A stretch of 52,133 nt of DNA, from positions 1-52,133 of the forward strand of contig CAYSCS010000047.1 of NCBI GenBank assembly GCA_964429695.1, in the 5' to 3' direction. This stretch comes from CAYSCS01 sp964429695 (GTDB lineage Bacteria; Acidobacteriota; Aminicenantia; Aminicenantales; Aminicenantaceae). A program made the position numbers and the translations under genes. Of this stretch, positions 1 through 9,389 are shown one piece after another. Position 1 is the stretch's first letter, and each line of letters starts with the position of its first letter. The notes beneath the pieces were generated by a model. It searched no databases. It was not told the origin of the DNA and was given only the letters and a program-made list of their open reading frames with translations.

Positions 1-951
1 ACTTGCTCCGATTTTTTTCCTTCTTTTAAGGAGAAGGGGATAAGGTTTGGTTGCAAAGAGAAGAAGAAAAAAAGTAAGTAGCCAGGTTGAAATTAAGATT
101 ACCAAGAAGAGAGAAAGAGTCTTTACGGTCAAAATCATAGCCATTAAGAAAAGCAAGGACCAGAGAGGAAAAGAAGGGTGGAGGATTATTTTTATCAGGG
201 TAGGTTTATTAAGGTTAAACTTAGTGACTCCAACCCCAACGTTCCATTTTAAATAGCTCCATAGATTTTTTCTCGATTTATGATACACGGTTAATTCCGG
301 AATATAATCTAAAAAATACCCTTTTTTCCTCATCCTCCCCGAAAGGTCAACGTCCTCTCCCCCATCATAAAAAGAGGGGTCAAATCCACCTATCTCAAGC
401 AGGGCTTCTTTTCTGAAAGCTGAATTACACCCAGCAACAAACTCAACCCCTTTCTCACTCCTCCTCACATTGGCATCAAACCCAATCGCTCCACCAGAGG
501 GATGTCCTACACAGGAAACCCAGATCTCAAATCTACTACTTCCTGGAGGAGGGAAAGCATTCCCCCCTATCCCGGCAATCTTTTCATCTCTAAAAGATCG
601 ATTTATTACTCTCAACCAGTCACGGGGAACAATACAATCAGCATCAGTAAAGGCAACAATCTCAAAAGAGGCAGCCTTGAGCCCTACGTTTCTTTGTTGG
701 CTATAACCTTTCTCTGCCCTGATAATCCTCACTCTTGGATAAGCGCTTGCAATTCGAGGGGTAGAGTCCGTTGAAGAATCAACAAGGAGAATTTCAAATT
801 TCTGCGGAGGATAATCCAAAGCGGTTAAAGAATCAAGGCAATCTTTTATATTATTTTCTTCATTGTAAGAGATGACAATAATGGAGATACAGGATTCTTC
901 TCCTAAAGAAGCCATGGCTTGCTTTAAGGCTTTTTCCTCAGCACTTCCCAT
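1..951 (-). CDS. Family 2 glycosyltransferase (partial, runs off left edge)
   Basis: A minus-strand frame stays open to base 1 and encodes a GT2 glycosyltransferase, probably a membrane-associated enzyme adding a sugar to a lipid-linked envelope polysaccharide. The N-terminus carries the beta-strand ISIIVISYNEE, then the metal/nucleotide motif TDADC, an acceptor-side segment with GGEDVDLS, and near the window edge two hydrophobic stretches typical of membrane-anchored GT2 enzymes. The C-terminus lies outside the window. The start at 951 overlaps the upstream radical SAM gene by 28 bp and has AGGA about 12 nt upstream; an internal ATG at 915 avoids the overlap but has no good ribosome site. 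It is the last visible gene of a minus-strand operon with Alg13/Alg14-like proteins. The donor sugar cannot be told from sequence. Confidence 0.9.
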   Translation of the reverse strand, partial: MGSAEEKALKQAMASLGEESCISIIVISYNEENNIKDCLDSLTALDYPPQKFEILLVDSSTDSTPRIASAYPRVRIIRAEKGYSQQRNVGLKAASFEIVAFTDADCIVPRDWLRVINRSFRDEKIAGIGGNAFPPPGSSRFEIWVSCVGHPSGGAIGFDANVRRSEKGVEFVAGCNSAFRKEALLEIGGFDPSFYDGGEDVDLSGRMRKKGYFLDYIPELTVYHKSRKNLWSYLKWNVGVGVTKFNLNKPTLIKIILHPSFPLWSLLFLMAMILTVKTLSLFLVILISTWLLTFFLLLFATKPYPLLLKRRKKIGAS

Positions 952-2036
952 TCAACAACACATCCTGGGATAAGCGTGTAGTCATAAACGCAATCACGGC
1001 AGAATCTTATGCTGTCTCTATTTTTCAAAAATTCCTTTCTGAATCTCATCGCTGAGTCACCAAACCATATCTCTCTGAAGCTCTTATTGTTGATGTTTCC
1101 GAAAGGGTGAGTATAGTAGAAATCAAACTCGCAGGATAGAATCATTCCATCTGCAAAGAGAGTCGGCTTTGTCCAGGGAAATTTACAATCATACTTTTTA
1201 AGCCGCCTATCTGCTTTGAAGCCATCTAAATACCTGTACCATCTGAATTTCCTCGTATCAGGTGCATATTGACTGTCAACAGAAGGGTCTTCATATCCCA
1301 TCTGGCGTGTAGAAAAAGTCTTAAAGCTGACCATATCTACTCCGATTTCTTGAGCCAAACGTTTAAAAGCCCCAACTTCATGTTCATTTTCCTTTGAAAT
1401 CACCATTCTCAAATTTACAAGGGGCTTAGCTGTGCCTGCCTGCTCTCTTTCCTTAAGAATCATCTTTGTGTTTCCTATTACTGAAGAAAGATTTCCCCCC
1501 TGCCTATATCTTGAATATGTTTCCTGAGTAATTCCATCCACGGCGACAATCAATGCGTCGAGTCCTGAGCGAACTAGCCTCGCCGCATCTTCCCTAGTGA
1601 GTCTTGTAAGATTGCTGCTTGTGACAGTGAGGATATTCTTCTCTTCTGCGTATTTTATCATCTTATAGATTTCTGGGTTTAAAAAAGGCTCACCCCAGCT
1701 CCAGAGGATGAGGTAAAGAAGATACTCCCCTACTTCATCAATAAACTTTTTAAAGGTTTCAAAAGTAAGGAGCGTTTTCCCCTTTGTCTCTGGAAACCAA
1801 GTTGGACATATCGTGCATTTCAGGTTACAGAGGCCTGAGGGGGAGATGTGAGCCATGTAGGGAAATCCTAAAGGCTTTGAAATTCTGAAGATTCTATTTA
1901 CACCTATCTTGAACAGATTCTTGAGCTTTTTATTAGAAATTCTTCTCGCTCTTAGAGGAATCCTATCAAATTCAAAATGAAGTTCACGCTTTAAAAGAAG
2001 GTAAAACATGTTTTTGAGGATAAATCCTGGATTCAT
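924..2036 (-). CDS. Radical SAM protein with SPASM domain
   Basis: This 370-residue protein has the radical SAM cluster motif CX3CX2C at Cys70, Cys74 and Cys77, followed by a TIM-barrel-type core with a GEP motif (WSWGEPFLNPEI). The C-terminal quarter is cysteine-rich (CKFPW, LSCEF, FCRDC) and matches a SPASM/twitch domain that binds auxiliary 4Fe-4S clusters. Family members modify peptides or sugars by radical chemistry. It starts four bases inside the Alg13-like gene (ATGA overlap at 2033-2036) and its end overlaps the GT2 gene, so it belongs to the same polysaccharide transcription unit. That context favours a role in modifying a glycan or its carrier, but this is inference; no substrate-specific motif is visible. 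Confidence 0.9.
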   Translation of the reverse strand: MNPGFILKNMFYLLLKRELHFEFDRIPLRARRISNKKLKNLFKIGVNRIFRISKPLGFPYMAHISPSGLCNLKCTICPTWFPETKGKTLLTFETFKKFIDEVGEYLLYLILWSWGEPFLNPEIYKMIKYAEEKNILTVTSSNLTRLTREDAARLVRSGLDALIVAVDGITQETYSRYRQGGNLSSVIGNTKMILKEREQAGTAKPLVNLRMVISKENEHEVGAFKRLAQEIGVDMVSFKTFSTRQMGYEDPSVDSQYAPDTRKFRWYRYLDGFKADRRLKKYDCKFPWTKPTLFADGMILSCEFDFYYTHPFGNINNKSFREIWFGDSAMRFRKEFLKNRDSIRFCRDCVYDYTLIPGCVVEWEVLRKKP

Positions 2037-2554
2037 TTCCTCTTTCCCATTCGAATATTATCCAAAGAAGTTAAAATTTCCTTGAGATGGCTCTTGAGTC
2101 CATCACTTGAAAAAGGGAGTGGTTTCGGAGCAAGCTCTTGGATGAGCGATTTGTAATTGACGATGGTCTGAATAAGCTCTTCCTCCTCCAAAGCAACCAG
2201 TGCCTTTGACAAATCTTTCATCTTTAGTGAAAAATCAAGTTGATGGTCATCTACATGTTCTTTAAATTTTAGCTTCCGAGGAAAGAGAACCGGAATTTTG
2301 CCCATGTTCAAACAAATCAGGGTCGTCGCTACTCCTGCATGGCTCACCACAATCTCTGCTCTTTCTAGGAAGGCAATGATTTCAGGGTATTCTAAGAACA
2401 TCTTGAAATTGCAGAAGCGCGGGATATATTGTGAATATCCTATCTGGATGAAGACCTCACCTTGAATTCTTCCTTCTTTGACACCAGAGTCTATGGCTTT
2501 TATCAAGCGATTGAAGGGAAGGTTTTCCCCGCCAACAGTCACGAATACCCTCAT
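2033..2554 (-). CDS. Alg13/PssE-like glycosyltransferase catalytic half
   Basis: The 173-residue product matches the C-terminal donor-binding half of the GT28 fold. It begins MRVFVTVGGENLPFNRLI and contains the UDP-sugar-binding segment VVSHAGVATTL, followed by PVLFPRKLKFKEHVDDHQL, the typical Alg13/PssE/MurG-like layout. In known pairs (yeast Alg13/Alg14, rhizobial PssE/PssD) this half is catalytic and is recruited to the membrane by the Alg14-like partner to add a second sugar to a lipid-PP-sugar. The partner gene is directly upstream with a 4-bp ATGA overlap (2551-2554), as expected for translational coupling of obligate partners. The downstream radical SAM gene overlaps by the same 4-bp arrangement. 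Donor identity (GlcNAc or glucuronic acid are family options) is not resolved. Confidence 0.88.
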   Translation of the reverse strand: MRVFVTVGGENLPFNRLIKAIDSGVKEGRIQGEVFIQIGYSQYIPRFCNFKMFLEYPEIIAFLERAEIVVSHAGVATTLICLNMGKIPVLFPRKLKFKEHVDDHQLDFSLKMKDLSKALVALEEEELIQTIVNYKSLIQELAPKPLPFSSDGLKSHLKEILTSLDNIRMGKRK

Positions 2555-3009
2555 ATCACCTGCCCCAGAAACTTAGCCTTTGCGTATTTTTTCACTGCCT
2601 TAGGCCATTGAACAAAGAAATGATGAACAAAAGGATAGACCAATTTCCCACTCAAGGAAAGTTCTCCAATCCTTGTCATAGACTCGATAAACACTGTCTT
2701 TGCTCCCATAATCCTTCCCACATAAAGGAATGGCACAGCTACTCCTGCTCCTGTTGAAATTATAACCATGGGTCTTTCTTTTAAAAGGATTTTGATAGCA
2801 AGGATTAAGTTACGGACAAAATTTTTTATGCTTCTATTGGTGGGGGAAAATGCCCAGTAAACCCTCTCTCCTTGAAGATGATAACATGTATCCGTAGCAG
2901 AAAATGTAACCCAGAATCTATCCCACTTTTCCCACAAGGCTCGCAAAGAGTAGAGTTCAAAGAAATGCCCACCTGAAGAACATACCAGACCGACTTTCCT
3001 CCTTAACAC
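2551..3009 (-). CDS. Alg14/PssD-like membrane-anchor glycosyltransferase half
   Basis: This 152-residue protein matches the N-terminal half of a GT28 enzyme made as a separate polypeptide. The family signature CSSGGHFFEL lies near the N-terminus, then an amphipathic segment around residues 60-80, the motif ISTGAGVAVPFLYVGR and the conserved KTVFIESMTRI. In the Alg14/PssD family this subunit binds acceptor lipid and membrane and docks the Alg13/PssE catalytic half, encoded immediately downstream with a 4-bp overlap. It starts 13 bp after the end of the sulfotransferase frame. Length and motif order are normal for the family, so it is probably functional. Confidence 0.88.
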   Translation of the reverse strand: MLRRKVGLVCSSGGHFFELYSLRALWEKWDRFWVTFSATDTCYHLQGERVYWAFSPTNRSIKNFVRNLILAIKILLKERPMVIISTGAGVAVPFLYVGRIMGAKTVFIESMTRIGELSLSGKLVYPFVHHFFVQWPKAVKKYAKAKFLGQVI

Positions 3010-3022
3010 AAAAATCTCCGGC

Positions 3023-3991
3023 TCAAATTGGATTTAGGATACGACATTTTACCAACGGCCATATTGTTCTTGATTGTTTCTGAAAAAGCTTGCCTAAATT
3101 TTCTCTCTCTTCTTCAAATAAATCTTTCAGGGCCTCTTTATAGGGATGAGGCACGGGGTTTTTCCGCAAAAGAATTCCCCACAATTTATATTTAAGGTCA
3201 GTTCTTAATCTCAAGGGTAGGGAACTTTTTAAGATAAACTTTAAGAAACTCACCAGTGTCTCGAGGAAGCTAAATATCATATTTCTTGGTATTCCCAATG
3301 AATTGAACCTTATTTTTTGGATTTTAACCTTGAAAGGCTTCGAACCCAAGAAATCGAAAATTTCAGAGATTCCAGGTGAAAGATTTCTTCTCAGGTCCTC
3401 AAATAGTATCACTTTCGCCTGCTCAAAATCTTGCCGATATGCTCTAATTGGATCGAAGTTTCTGCTGAAGCCGCTATGGTCAAATACAGGAATATCTCCT
3501 TTCTTGAGCCTATATTCAATTGTTCTTGAATCTATAGCCTTTACAAAATCGAGGCTCTCTTTCCCCATATGCCTCTTCAAATAAAGATGAAACCAGACTC
3601 TTTTTGCAAGATTTCGTGCAAAAAAAATTATTTCTAATTTCCTGAATTTTTCCTCATAAATTTTCCTCATCCTGGATATGACTCTTTGATAATGATAAAG
3701 ATACTAGGTCAATGCTTCTTCTCTCAGGCTTCCCTCAGGGGCATCTTGAAATAAGGAAAAATAATCCTTTACATCTTGAACAAAGTAAGAAACAATTTCT
3801 GCGGATTCCACGCTGAGAACTAATTTAGCCTTTTCAGCGACACAAAAATATAGTGGCTCCTTAATCTTGGGAATGAAGATTTGAGGAAAGAGGGAGAGGA
3901 TGGGGTAGATTATAGTTTTTCCACCGCGAGGAGTCATGATTCCAAAAAAATCCGGAGCCTTGAAAAGGCTATTTTTTAATTCTAGATGCAC
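3023..3991 (-). pseudogene. Sulfotransferase interrupted by an in-frame amber stop
   Basis: Read on the minus strand, one frame from 3991 to 3023 encodes a sulfotransferase-like protein, broken only by TAG at 3704-3706. The N-terminal part (95 residues) has the family start PDFF, a degenerate PAPS-binding loop and the conserved PKIKEPLYF; the C-terminal part has FEDLRRNLSPGISEIFDFLG, typical of the 3'-phosphate-binding region. The stop falls where intact relatives read a serine-rich EASTSYL-type segment. The 11 codons between the stop and the next methionine also look like family sequence, so this is not a frameshift. The loop reads GGKT instead of the usual GTT, and the usual RNP...SHY segment is altered, suggesting loss of function beyond the stop. 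It heads the polysaccharide operon. Amber suppression cannot be excluded. Confidence 0.8.
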
Positions 3992-4022
3992 ATCTTCTCT
4001 TCCTCGTTTTATTTTAAAAGAA

Positions 4023-4094
<72 letters not shown>

Positions 4095-4195
4095 TCTTTG
4101 AAAAAAGTTTTCTTTTGAATAAAATGTCTTTTCTAGGAATAAATAAAATTTAATAAAAATAGTAAGGGCTGTCAAGGAGAGGAAAAATAGTTTCC

Positions 4196-7100
4196 ATGAT
4201 TATTAAGGCATTGGAACTCCAAGGATTCAAGTCATTCCCAGAAAAAACAAAAATCATCTTTCACCCAGGAATTACTGCCATTATCGGACCTAACGGGACA
4301 GGAAAAAGTAACATTGTCGACGCCATCCTCTGGGTTCTTGGAGGTAAAAGATTTAAAGGCATAAGAGGAGAAAGAGGAGAAGAAATAATCTTCAACGGAA
4401 ACACAAAAAGGCCACCTCTGAGCATGGCAGATGTCACACTTTACCTAGAGAATAATGAAGAAGAGCTTGCCATAAACCATCGTTTTTTCCGTTCAGGAGA
4501 AAGTGAGTATAGGCTAAACGGAAAAATATCGAGGCTAAAAGACATTCAAGATGCTCTCTGGAAAAAATCAATAGGAGAAAAAGATTATTTCGTCATTGAA
4601 CAGGGGAGTATCGGACTCTTCTTAAATTCAAAGCCTACAGAGAAAAGGCTGCTTGTGGAAGAAGCAGCTGGAACTGCATTCTACAAAGAAAAGAAAAGAC
4701 AGGCTGAACAAAAGCTCGAAAATAGCGAACAAAATTTAGGCCGGCTTGAAGATATCCTCACAGAGGTCTTAAGAACAAAAAACACCCTTCAGAGACAGGC
4801 TCGAGCTGCGATAAGATACAGAAAATTAAGAGAAAAGGTACGCCATCTAACTTCACTCTTTCTCAGGAGAAAAATTGATGAACTTGAAAAAGCAAAGAAA
4901 GAAATATACCTAAAACTTGAAGAGCTTCTTTCTATTGAGAATGAAACATTGAAAAGAGTCAAAAATGAGGAAAGAAATCTCTCTTCCATAAGAATCAAAG
5001 CGACAGAGCTCGAAAGAATATTGAGAGAAGAACAGGAGCTTCTTTTCAGGTTAAATTCCAACCTTTCAAAGATCGAGGGAGAAAAAGAGGGTAATTCAAA
5101 AAGAATCGAATTTCTCCGGGAAAAAAGCTCAAGCGCAAAAAGAAATGTCGAAGAAATGAAAAAAGATTATACCTCTCTTGAAAAAGAATGTAAGAATGAC
5201 ATCTTGAGTCTTAAAGAATTAAATGAAGAGCTCGGCCAAAGAGAAAAAGAGCTGATGGCTCTCGAAGTTGAGCAAAAAAAAACGGAAGAAGAGTTCGCTC
5301 TCTTAAAAAAAGAAGTAGAAAGATTGAAAGAAGAACAGCTCAAGGCTCTTTTGAAGCTAACAGAGTTAAAGAATGAAAGAATAAAAAATGAAAAAGAACA
5401 AGAATTAATTCTCCGCCAGGAAAAAAAACTCGCTCTTGAACACTCCACCGAAAAAAGAAACCTTTCTGAGAAAGAGAATAATCTGAAGAAGAAAGAAGAG
5501 GAACTTAAGCAAATCCTGGAGATAAAACAGGAATGGGAAAAAGACCTTCTGCACTTAGAAAAAGAAAAGAAAGAAATCCTAAGCTCAATCACTCATCTTG
5601 AAGAAAAAATAACCGAATTAGAAGCGCAAAAAAAGGAAGCCATCCATCAGCTTTCTGCTTTAGAAAAAATGAAAGAAGAAGTAATAAAAGAAGAAAAGCA
5701 TCCACAGGCTTCAGGCTGTATGGGTCTTCTTGCAGACTTTCTTAAGTGCCAACTCGAATACATTCCTCTTGTGGACACTTTCTGGAAGGAAGAGGCAAAG
5801 GCTTTGGTTTTCGAAACGAAGCATTTTCTTAGCCTCTTAGCTCAAAAGAAAATGGCGGGGAAATTCTTCCTCCTCAATAAAGAAAAAAAGACAGAAGATA
5901 AATTAGAGGGTTTTGAAGACCACCGGATCTTGGGACGGCTGAAAAAAACTCTTCAACCTGATTCAAAAATAAAGGATAACATCTGGCAGCTTGAGGAAGC
6001 CCTCATAGTCCAAGACATTCGGACAGCAATTGAGCTCTGGCTTATCAACCCAGGTGTTAATTACATCACCCTTGAAGGAGATGTTCTATTTTCCTCAGGC
6101 CTGTTAAAAACAAGAGAAACAGGTCGCGGACTCCTCTTCCTCAATGCAGAAATAAGTAGACTCAGGGGAATAATTGAAGAGGTGGAAGATAACATAAACC
6201 CTCTTTCTCTCGAAATCGGAGAAAAGAAAAAAAGGCTTCAGGGAGTCGATTTAAACCTGGTTCAGAGAAAAATAAAACTAGCTGAGCTTGAAAAGAAAAG
6301 AGAGGAAATTGAGAAAAAAAGGCTTCTCTTAGCTCTAGAAAAAGAAAACATTGAAAGAAAAATTTCTTTATATGAGAATGAGAGGAGAATTCTTGTTGGA
6401 GAAAAATCCAGAATTTTGGAAAAACTCAATTTTCTCTTTAAAGAAATAGAGCTTGCAGAAAAGGAAGAAAAGCTTTTGAAAAATCGAGTTGAAATAGAAC
6501 AGAAAAATTTAGAAGAACACAGAGAAAAGAGGGAAAAAGAGGCAAAAAAATATTTTGAACTCAAAAGAAAAACAAGCCTTATTGAAGAGAAAATAAGAAA
6601 TTTTTCTTCCCAGATTAAGAATCTTGAACAGAGGAAAATAATAATAGCCTCTAAAATAGACGAGGCTCAAAAAGAAATGGATATCTCTGAAAAAGAGATA
6701 ACCGAACTCAAGGAAAAGAATTTAAGCTTTGACCACGAAATAAAAAAACTCAAAAGGGAAATAGAGGCAAAAGAAAAGTCCTTTTCCCTCAAGGAATTTG
6801 AGCTCAAAACGGAGTTTGAAGAGCAAAAAAGAGAGGAGGAATTACTTAATAAACTCAAAGAAACATATGAAGCAAGAAAAGAAGAACGACTTAAATGGGA
6901 GATTAAAAAAGCAGAAAAAGAAAGAGACCTTGTGAATCTGGAGGAAAATTGCTGGCAGGAACTAAGAAAAAGCGTCGCAGAAATAAAAAAAGAAATCAAC
7001 GATGAAACACTTTTCTATGAACCTAACCTTGAAAAAGCTCTTTTCGAGGCAAGAGAAGAGCTCCAAAAATTTAAGGCAGTCAACATGACAGCAGAGGAGG

Positions 7101-7678
7101 AATATCTGGCCCAGAAGAAAAGATATGAGTTTTTAATCAAACAGAGGCAGGATCTTCGTGAATCAATAGCTTCCACAAAGGAAGCTATCCGTAAAATTGA
7201 TGAAGAAAGCAAAAATAAATTCCTTGAAGCTCTCCGAGAAGTGGAGAAGAATTTTCAGGAAGTCTTTGCCCTCCTTTTCAATGGAGGAACTTCGGGACTA
7301 AAACTAATAGACCCGGCAAATCCCCTGGAAAGTGGGGTGGAAATCATTGCTCAGCCCCCGGGAAAAAAATTTCAGACTCTTTCGCTTCTTTCAGGCGGGG
7401 AGAAAAGCCTGACAAGTCTGGCCTTCTTTTTCGCCCTTTTTCGGTATAAGCCTGCACCCTTCTGTGTGCTGGATGAGGTGGATGCTGCTTTGGATGAAAT
7501 CAACCTCGCCCGCTTTCTAAACTTAATGAAAAAAATAAAAAATCAGACTCAGTTCATCCTTATCACCCATAATTTTAAAACAATGGAAGTTGCTGATTAC
7601 ATTTATGGCACTACCATGGCCGAACCTAACATCACCAGCGTTTACTCTGTGAAACTCGAAAAGAAGGAGCTTCCTTAA
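4196..7678 (+). CDS. smc: Chromosome segregation/condensin ATPase SMC
   Basis: The 1160-residue product has the complete SMC architecture. The N-terminal head holds the Walker A loop GPNGTGKSNI (about residues 32-41). Two long coiled coils rich in E, K and L flank a hinge near residues 500-640, which starts around the ASGCMGLLADF segment. The C-terminal head has the ABC signature LLSGGEKSLTSLA and Walker B FCVLDEVDAALDE. SMC dimers, with ScpA and ScpB, compact and separate the chromosome; neither partner gene is in this window. Length is normal. The start is the ATG at 4196, with AAGGAGAGG about 15 nt upstream. A B12-type radical SAM gene follows after only 5 bp, so the two are probably cotranscribed. 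Confidence 0.97.
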   Translation: MIIKALELQGFKSFPEKTKIIFHPGITAIIGPNGTGKSNIVDAILWVLGGKRFKGIRGERGEEIIFNGNTKRPPLSMADVTLYLENNEEELAINHRFFRSGESEYRLNGKISRLKDIQDALWKKSIGEKDYFVIEQGSIGLFLNSKPTEKRLLVEEAAGTAFYKEKKRQAEQKLENSEQNLGRLEDILTEVLRTKNTLQRQARAAIRYRKLREKVRHLTSLFLRRKIDELEKAKKEIYLKLEELLSIENETLKRVKNEERNLSSIRIKATELERILREEQELLFRLNSNLSKIEGEKEGNSKRIEFLREKSSSAKRNVEEMKKDYTSLEKECKNDILSLKELNEELGQREKELMALEVEQKKTEEEFALLKKEVERLKEEQLKALLKLTELKNERIKNEKEQELILRQEKKLALEHSTEKRNLSEKENNLKKKEEELKQILEIKQEWEKDLLHLEKEKKEILSSITHLEEKITELEAQKKEAIHQLSALEKMKEEVIKEEKHPQASGCMGLLADFLKCQLEYIPLVDTFWKEEAKALVFETKHFLSLLAQKKMAGKFFLLNKEKKTEDKLEGFEDHRILGRLKKTLQPDSKIKDNIWQLEEALIVQDIRTAIELWLINPGVNYITLEGDVLFSSGLLKTRETGRGLLFLNAEISRLRGIIEEVEDNINPLSLEIGEKKKRLQGVDLNLVQRKIKLAELEKKREEIEKKRLLLALEKENIERKISLYENERRILVGEKSRILEKLNFLFKEIELAEKEEKLLKNRVEIEQKNLEEHREKREKEAKKYFELKRKTSLIEEKIRNFSSQIKNLEQRKIIIASKIDEAQKEMDISEKEITELKEKNLSFDHEIKKLKREIEAKEKSFSLKEFELKTEFEEQKREEELLNKLKETYEARKEERLKWEIKKAEKERDLVNLEENCWQELRKSVAEIKKEINDETLFYEPNLEKALFEAREELQKFKAVNMTAEEEYLAQKKRYEFLIKQRQDLRESIASTKEAIRKIDEESKNKFLEALREVEKNFQEVFALLFNGGTSGLKLIDPANPLESGVEIIAQPPGKKFQTLSLLSGGEKSLTSLAFFFALFRYKPAPFCVLDEVDAALDEINLARFLNLMKKIKNQTQFILITHNFKTMEVADYIYGTTMAEPNITSVYSVKLEKKELP

Positions 7679-7683
7679 TTGTA

Positions 7684-9180
7684 ATGAAAGTTCAGCTCTT
7701 TTTTCCTCCCGGAGGTTATTTTGCAGAAAGGTGGAGCAAAGGGTCTTCCATGCCTCCTCTTGGTCTTCTTTATGTAGCTTCGGTCCTCGAGAAAGAAGGG
7801 ATAGAGGTGAGGGTGATCCCAGCGGATGTGCTCGGACTGAGAAATAGAGAAATAAAAAAAGAAATCTTGGATTTTAAGCCTGATATAATAGGAGTTACTT
7901 CCACCACAGAAAACCGATTTCAAAGCTTTTCTCTGGTAAAGCTAGCCAAGCGCACCTATCCCAGCGCCCTAACTGTCCTCGGAGGACCTCACGCCTCCAT
8001 GGCTGCTGAGGACACACTCCTTCATCTCCCCGAGCTGGATGTTGTAGTCAGAGGTGAAGGTGAAATGACAATGCTCGAAATCTGTCGAAAATTGATGGAT
8101 GAGAAGAACATAGAGGGGTTGAACAACGTTCAGGGAATATCGCTCAAGCTCCACGGTGAGGTAAAGACTAATCCTCCTCGTCTTCCCCTAAAAGACCTGG
8201 ATAGTCTTCCCTATCCAGCCTTCCACCTCGTCCCTTTTGAGAAGTATAATTTTGTTTTCGAGGTTCCTGAAGAAGGGAAACTACCCGCAGTAAATATGAT
8301 CACAAGCCGTGGATGCCCTTTCAATTGCAACTTCTGTGCAACTCCTGTTAATTGGGGAAGAACAGTAAGAATGAGAAGTGCACAAAACGTCATCGAGGAA
8401 ATTGAATTCCTGATCCGGAGGTATGGAGTACGGGTTATCTTTTTCTTCGACGATACCTTCAACGCAAACAAGAGGAGAGTCGAAGAAATATGCGATTTGA
8501 TTCTCGAAAGAAACCTTAAAATATTCTGGAAATGTGATGTCAGAATGGATCTCATCGATAGAGCCCTTCTAGAAAAAATGAAGAAAGCAGGACTCTTTCA
8601 TCTTTCTTTTGGGCTTGAAGCTGGCTCCGAAAGAATAAGAAATGAAATAATCAAAAAATGGGTTGATCTAGAAGATTTCCATCGCCTAGTGAGATGGTGC
8701 TTGGAGTTAAGAATAATCCCCAATGCCTTCTTCATCTTCAGTCACCCCACAGAGACATGGGAAGAAGCACAAGAGACTATAAGCATCATCGAGCAATACA
8801 GAAATAAAATTGAACCGAGCATCGCTATCCTCCATATCTATCCTGGAACTGCTCTTGAAAAAACAGCAAAAGAGACGGGAGTGTTGCCCAAGGATTTTAG
8901 CTGGGCTAAAAGAACTGGGCGAAAAATAATCACTCTCCCCCTGGCTCAAGGTGATGTCCCTCTCTTCCTGGATAAGCTGAGTTGGGCTCAGATAAGCGAG
9001 TTAATTTTTCGCTGGTCTTTGAGTGGCGGAAAATTTTCGATTCTCCAAAAAATCCCCAGAATAATAAAAAGCATTCGCTCTTTTGGAGACTTAAGAAGGT
9101 ATTTCATCATGGCCTTAGTCTATGTCAAGGTAAAACTCAAAAAAATCTTATTCAGAAAAAAAGAAAGAACCAAAAATTGA
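7684..9180 (+). CDS. Cobalamin-binding (B12) radical SAM protein
   Basis: This 498-residue protein has an N-terminal Rossmann-like B12-binding domain (about residues 1-150), with PPLGLLYVASVLE, a GGPHASMAAED loop and VVRGEGE. A radical SAM core follows with CX3CX2C at Cys211, Cys215 and Cys218 (SRGCPFNCNFC). The canonical DxHxxG cobalamin motif is not obvious, as in many members of the BchE/HpnJ-like class. Such enzymes carry out methylations and ring or lipid rearrangements; the substrate cannot be assigned. The C-terminus is basic and lysine-rich, possibly membrane-associated. It starts 5 bp after the smc stop, an operon-like spacing whose functional meaning is unclear. Confidence 0.92.
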   Translation: MKVQLFFPPGGYFAERWSKGSSMPPLGLLYVASVLEKEGIEVRVIPADVLGLRNREIKKEILDFKPDIIGVTSTTENRFQSFSLVKLAKRTYPSALTVLGGPHASMAAEDTLLHLPELDVVVRGEGEMTMLEICRKLMDEKNIEGLNNVQGISLKLHGEVKTNPPRLPLKDLDSLPYPAFHLVPFEKYNFVFEVPEEGKLPAVNMITSRGCPFNCNFCATPVNWGRTVRMRSAQNVIEEIEFLIRRYGVRVIFFFDDTFNANKRRVEEICDLILERNLKIFWKCDVRMDLIDRALLEKMKKAGLFHLSFGLEAGSERIRNEIIKKWVDLEDFHRLVRWCLELRIIPNAFFIFSHPTETWEEAQETISIIEQYRNKIEPSIAILHIYPGTALEKTAKETGVLPKDFSWAKRTGRKIITLPLAQGDVPLFLDKLSWAQISELIFRWSLSGGKFSILQKIPRIIKSIRSFGDLRRYFIMALVYVKVKLKKILFRKKERTKN

Positions 9181-9389
9181 AAGAGAAAAAATGAGATGGG
9201 CTCTTGTTTAATTCCAAGAAAAAATTTATCCTTTTTTTAATAAAAATGAAAATATTAATTAAGTGAGGATAGGCATTTTTTCCCTTAAGGTTCTCGCATT
9301 TTACTAAAATTCCAAATCAATTTGGAGAGCTGGCAAATTATACTGAATAAGAAAATCCAAAAAAGAAATCAAAAGTAAAGGAGGATTGA

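Noticed and set aside
4789..6999. Several minus-strand frames of 90-140 codons opposite smc
   Set aside because: They are low-complexity Ser/Phe-rich complements of the Lys/Glu-rich coiled coil and carry no recognisable domain.
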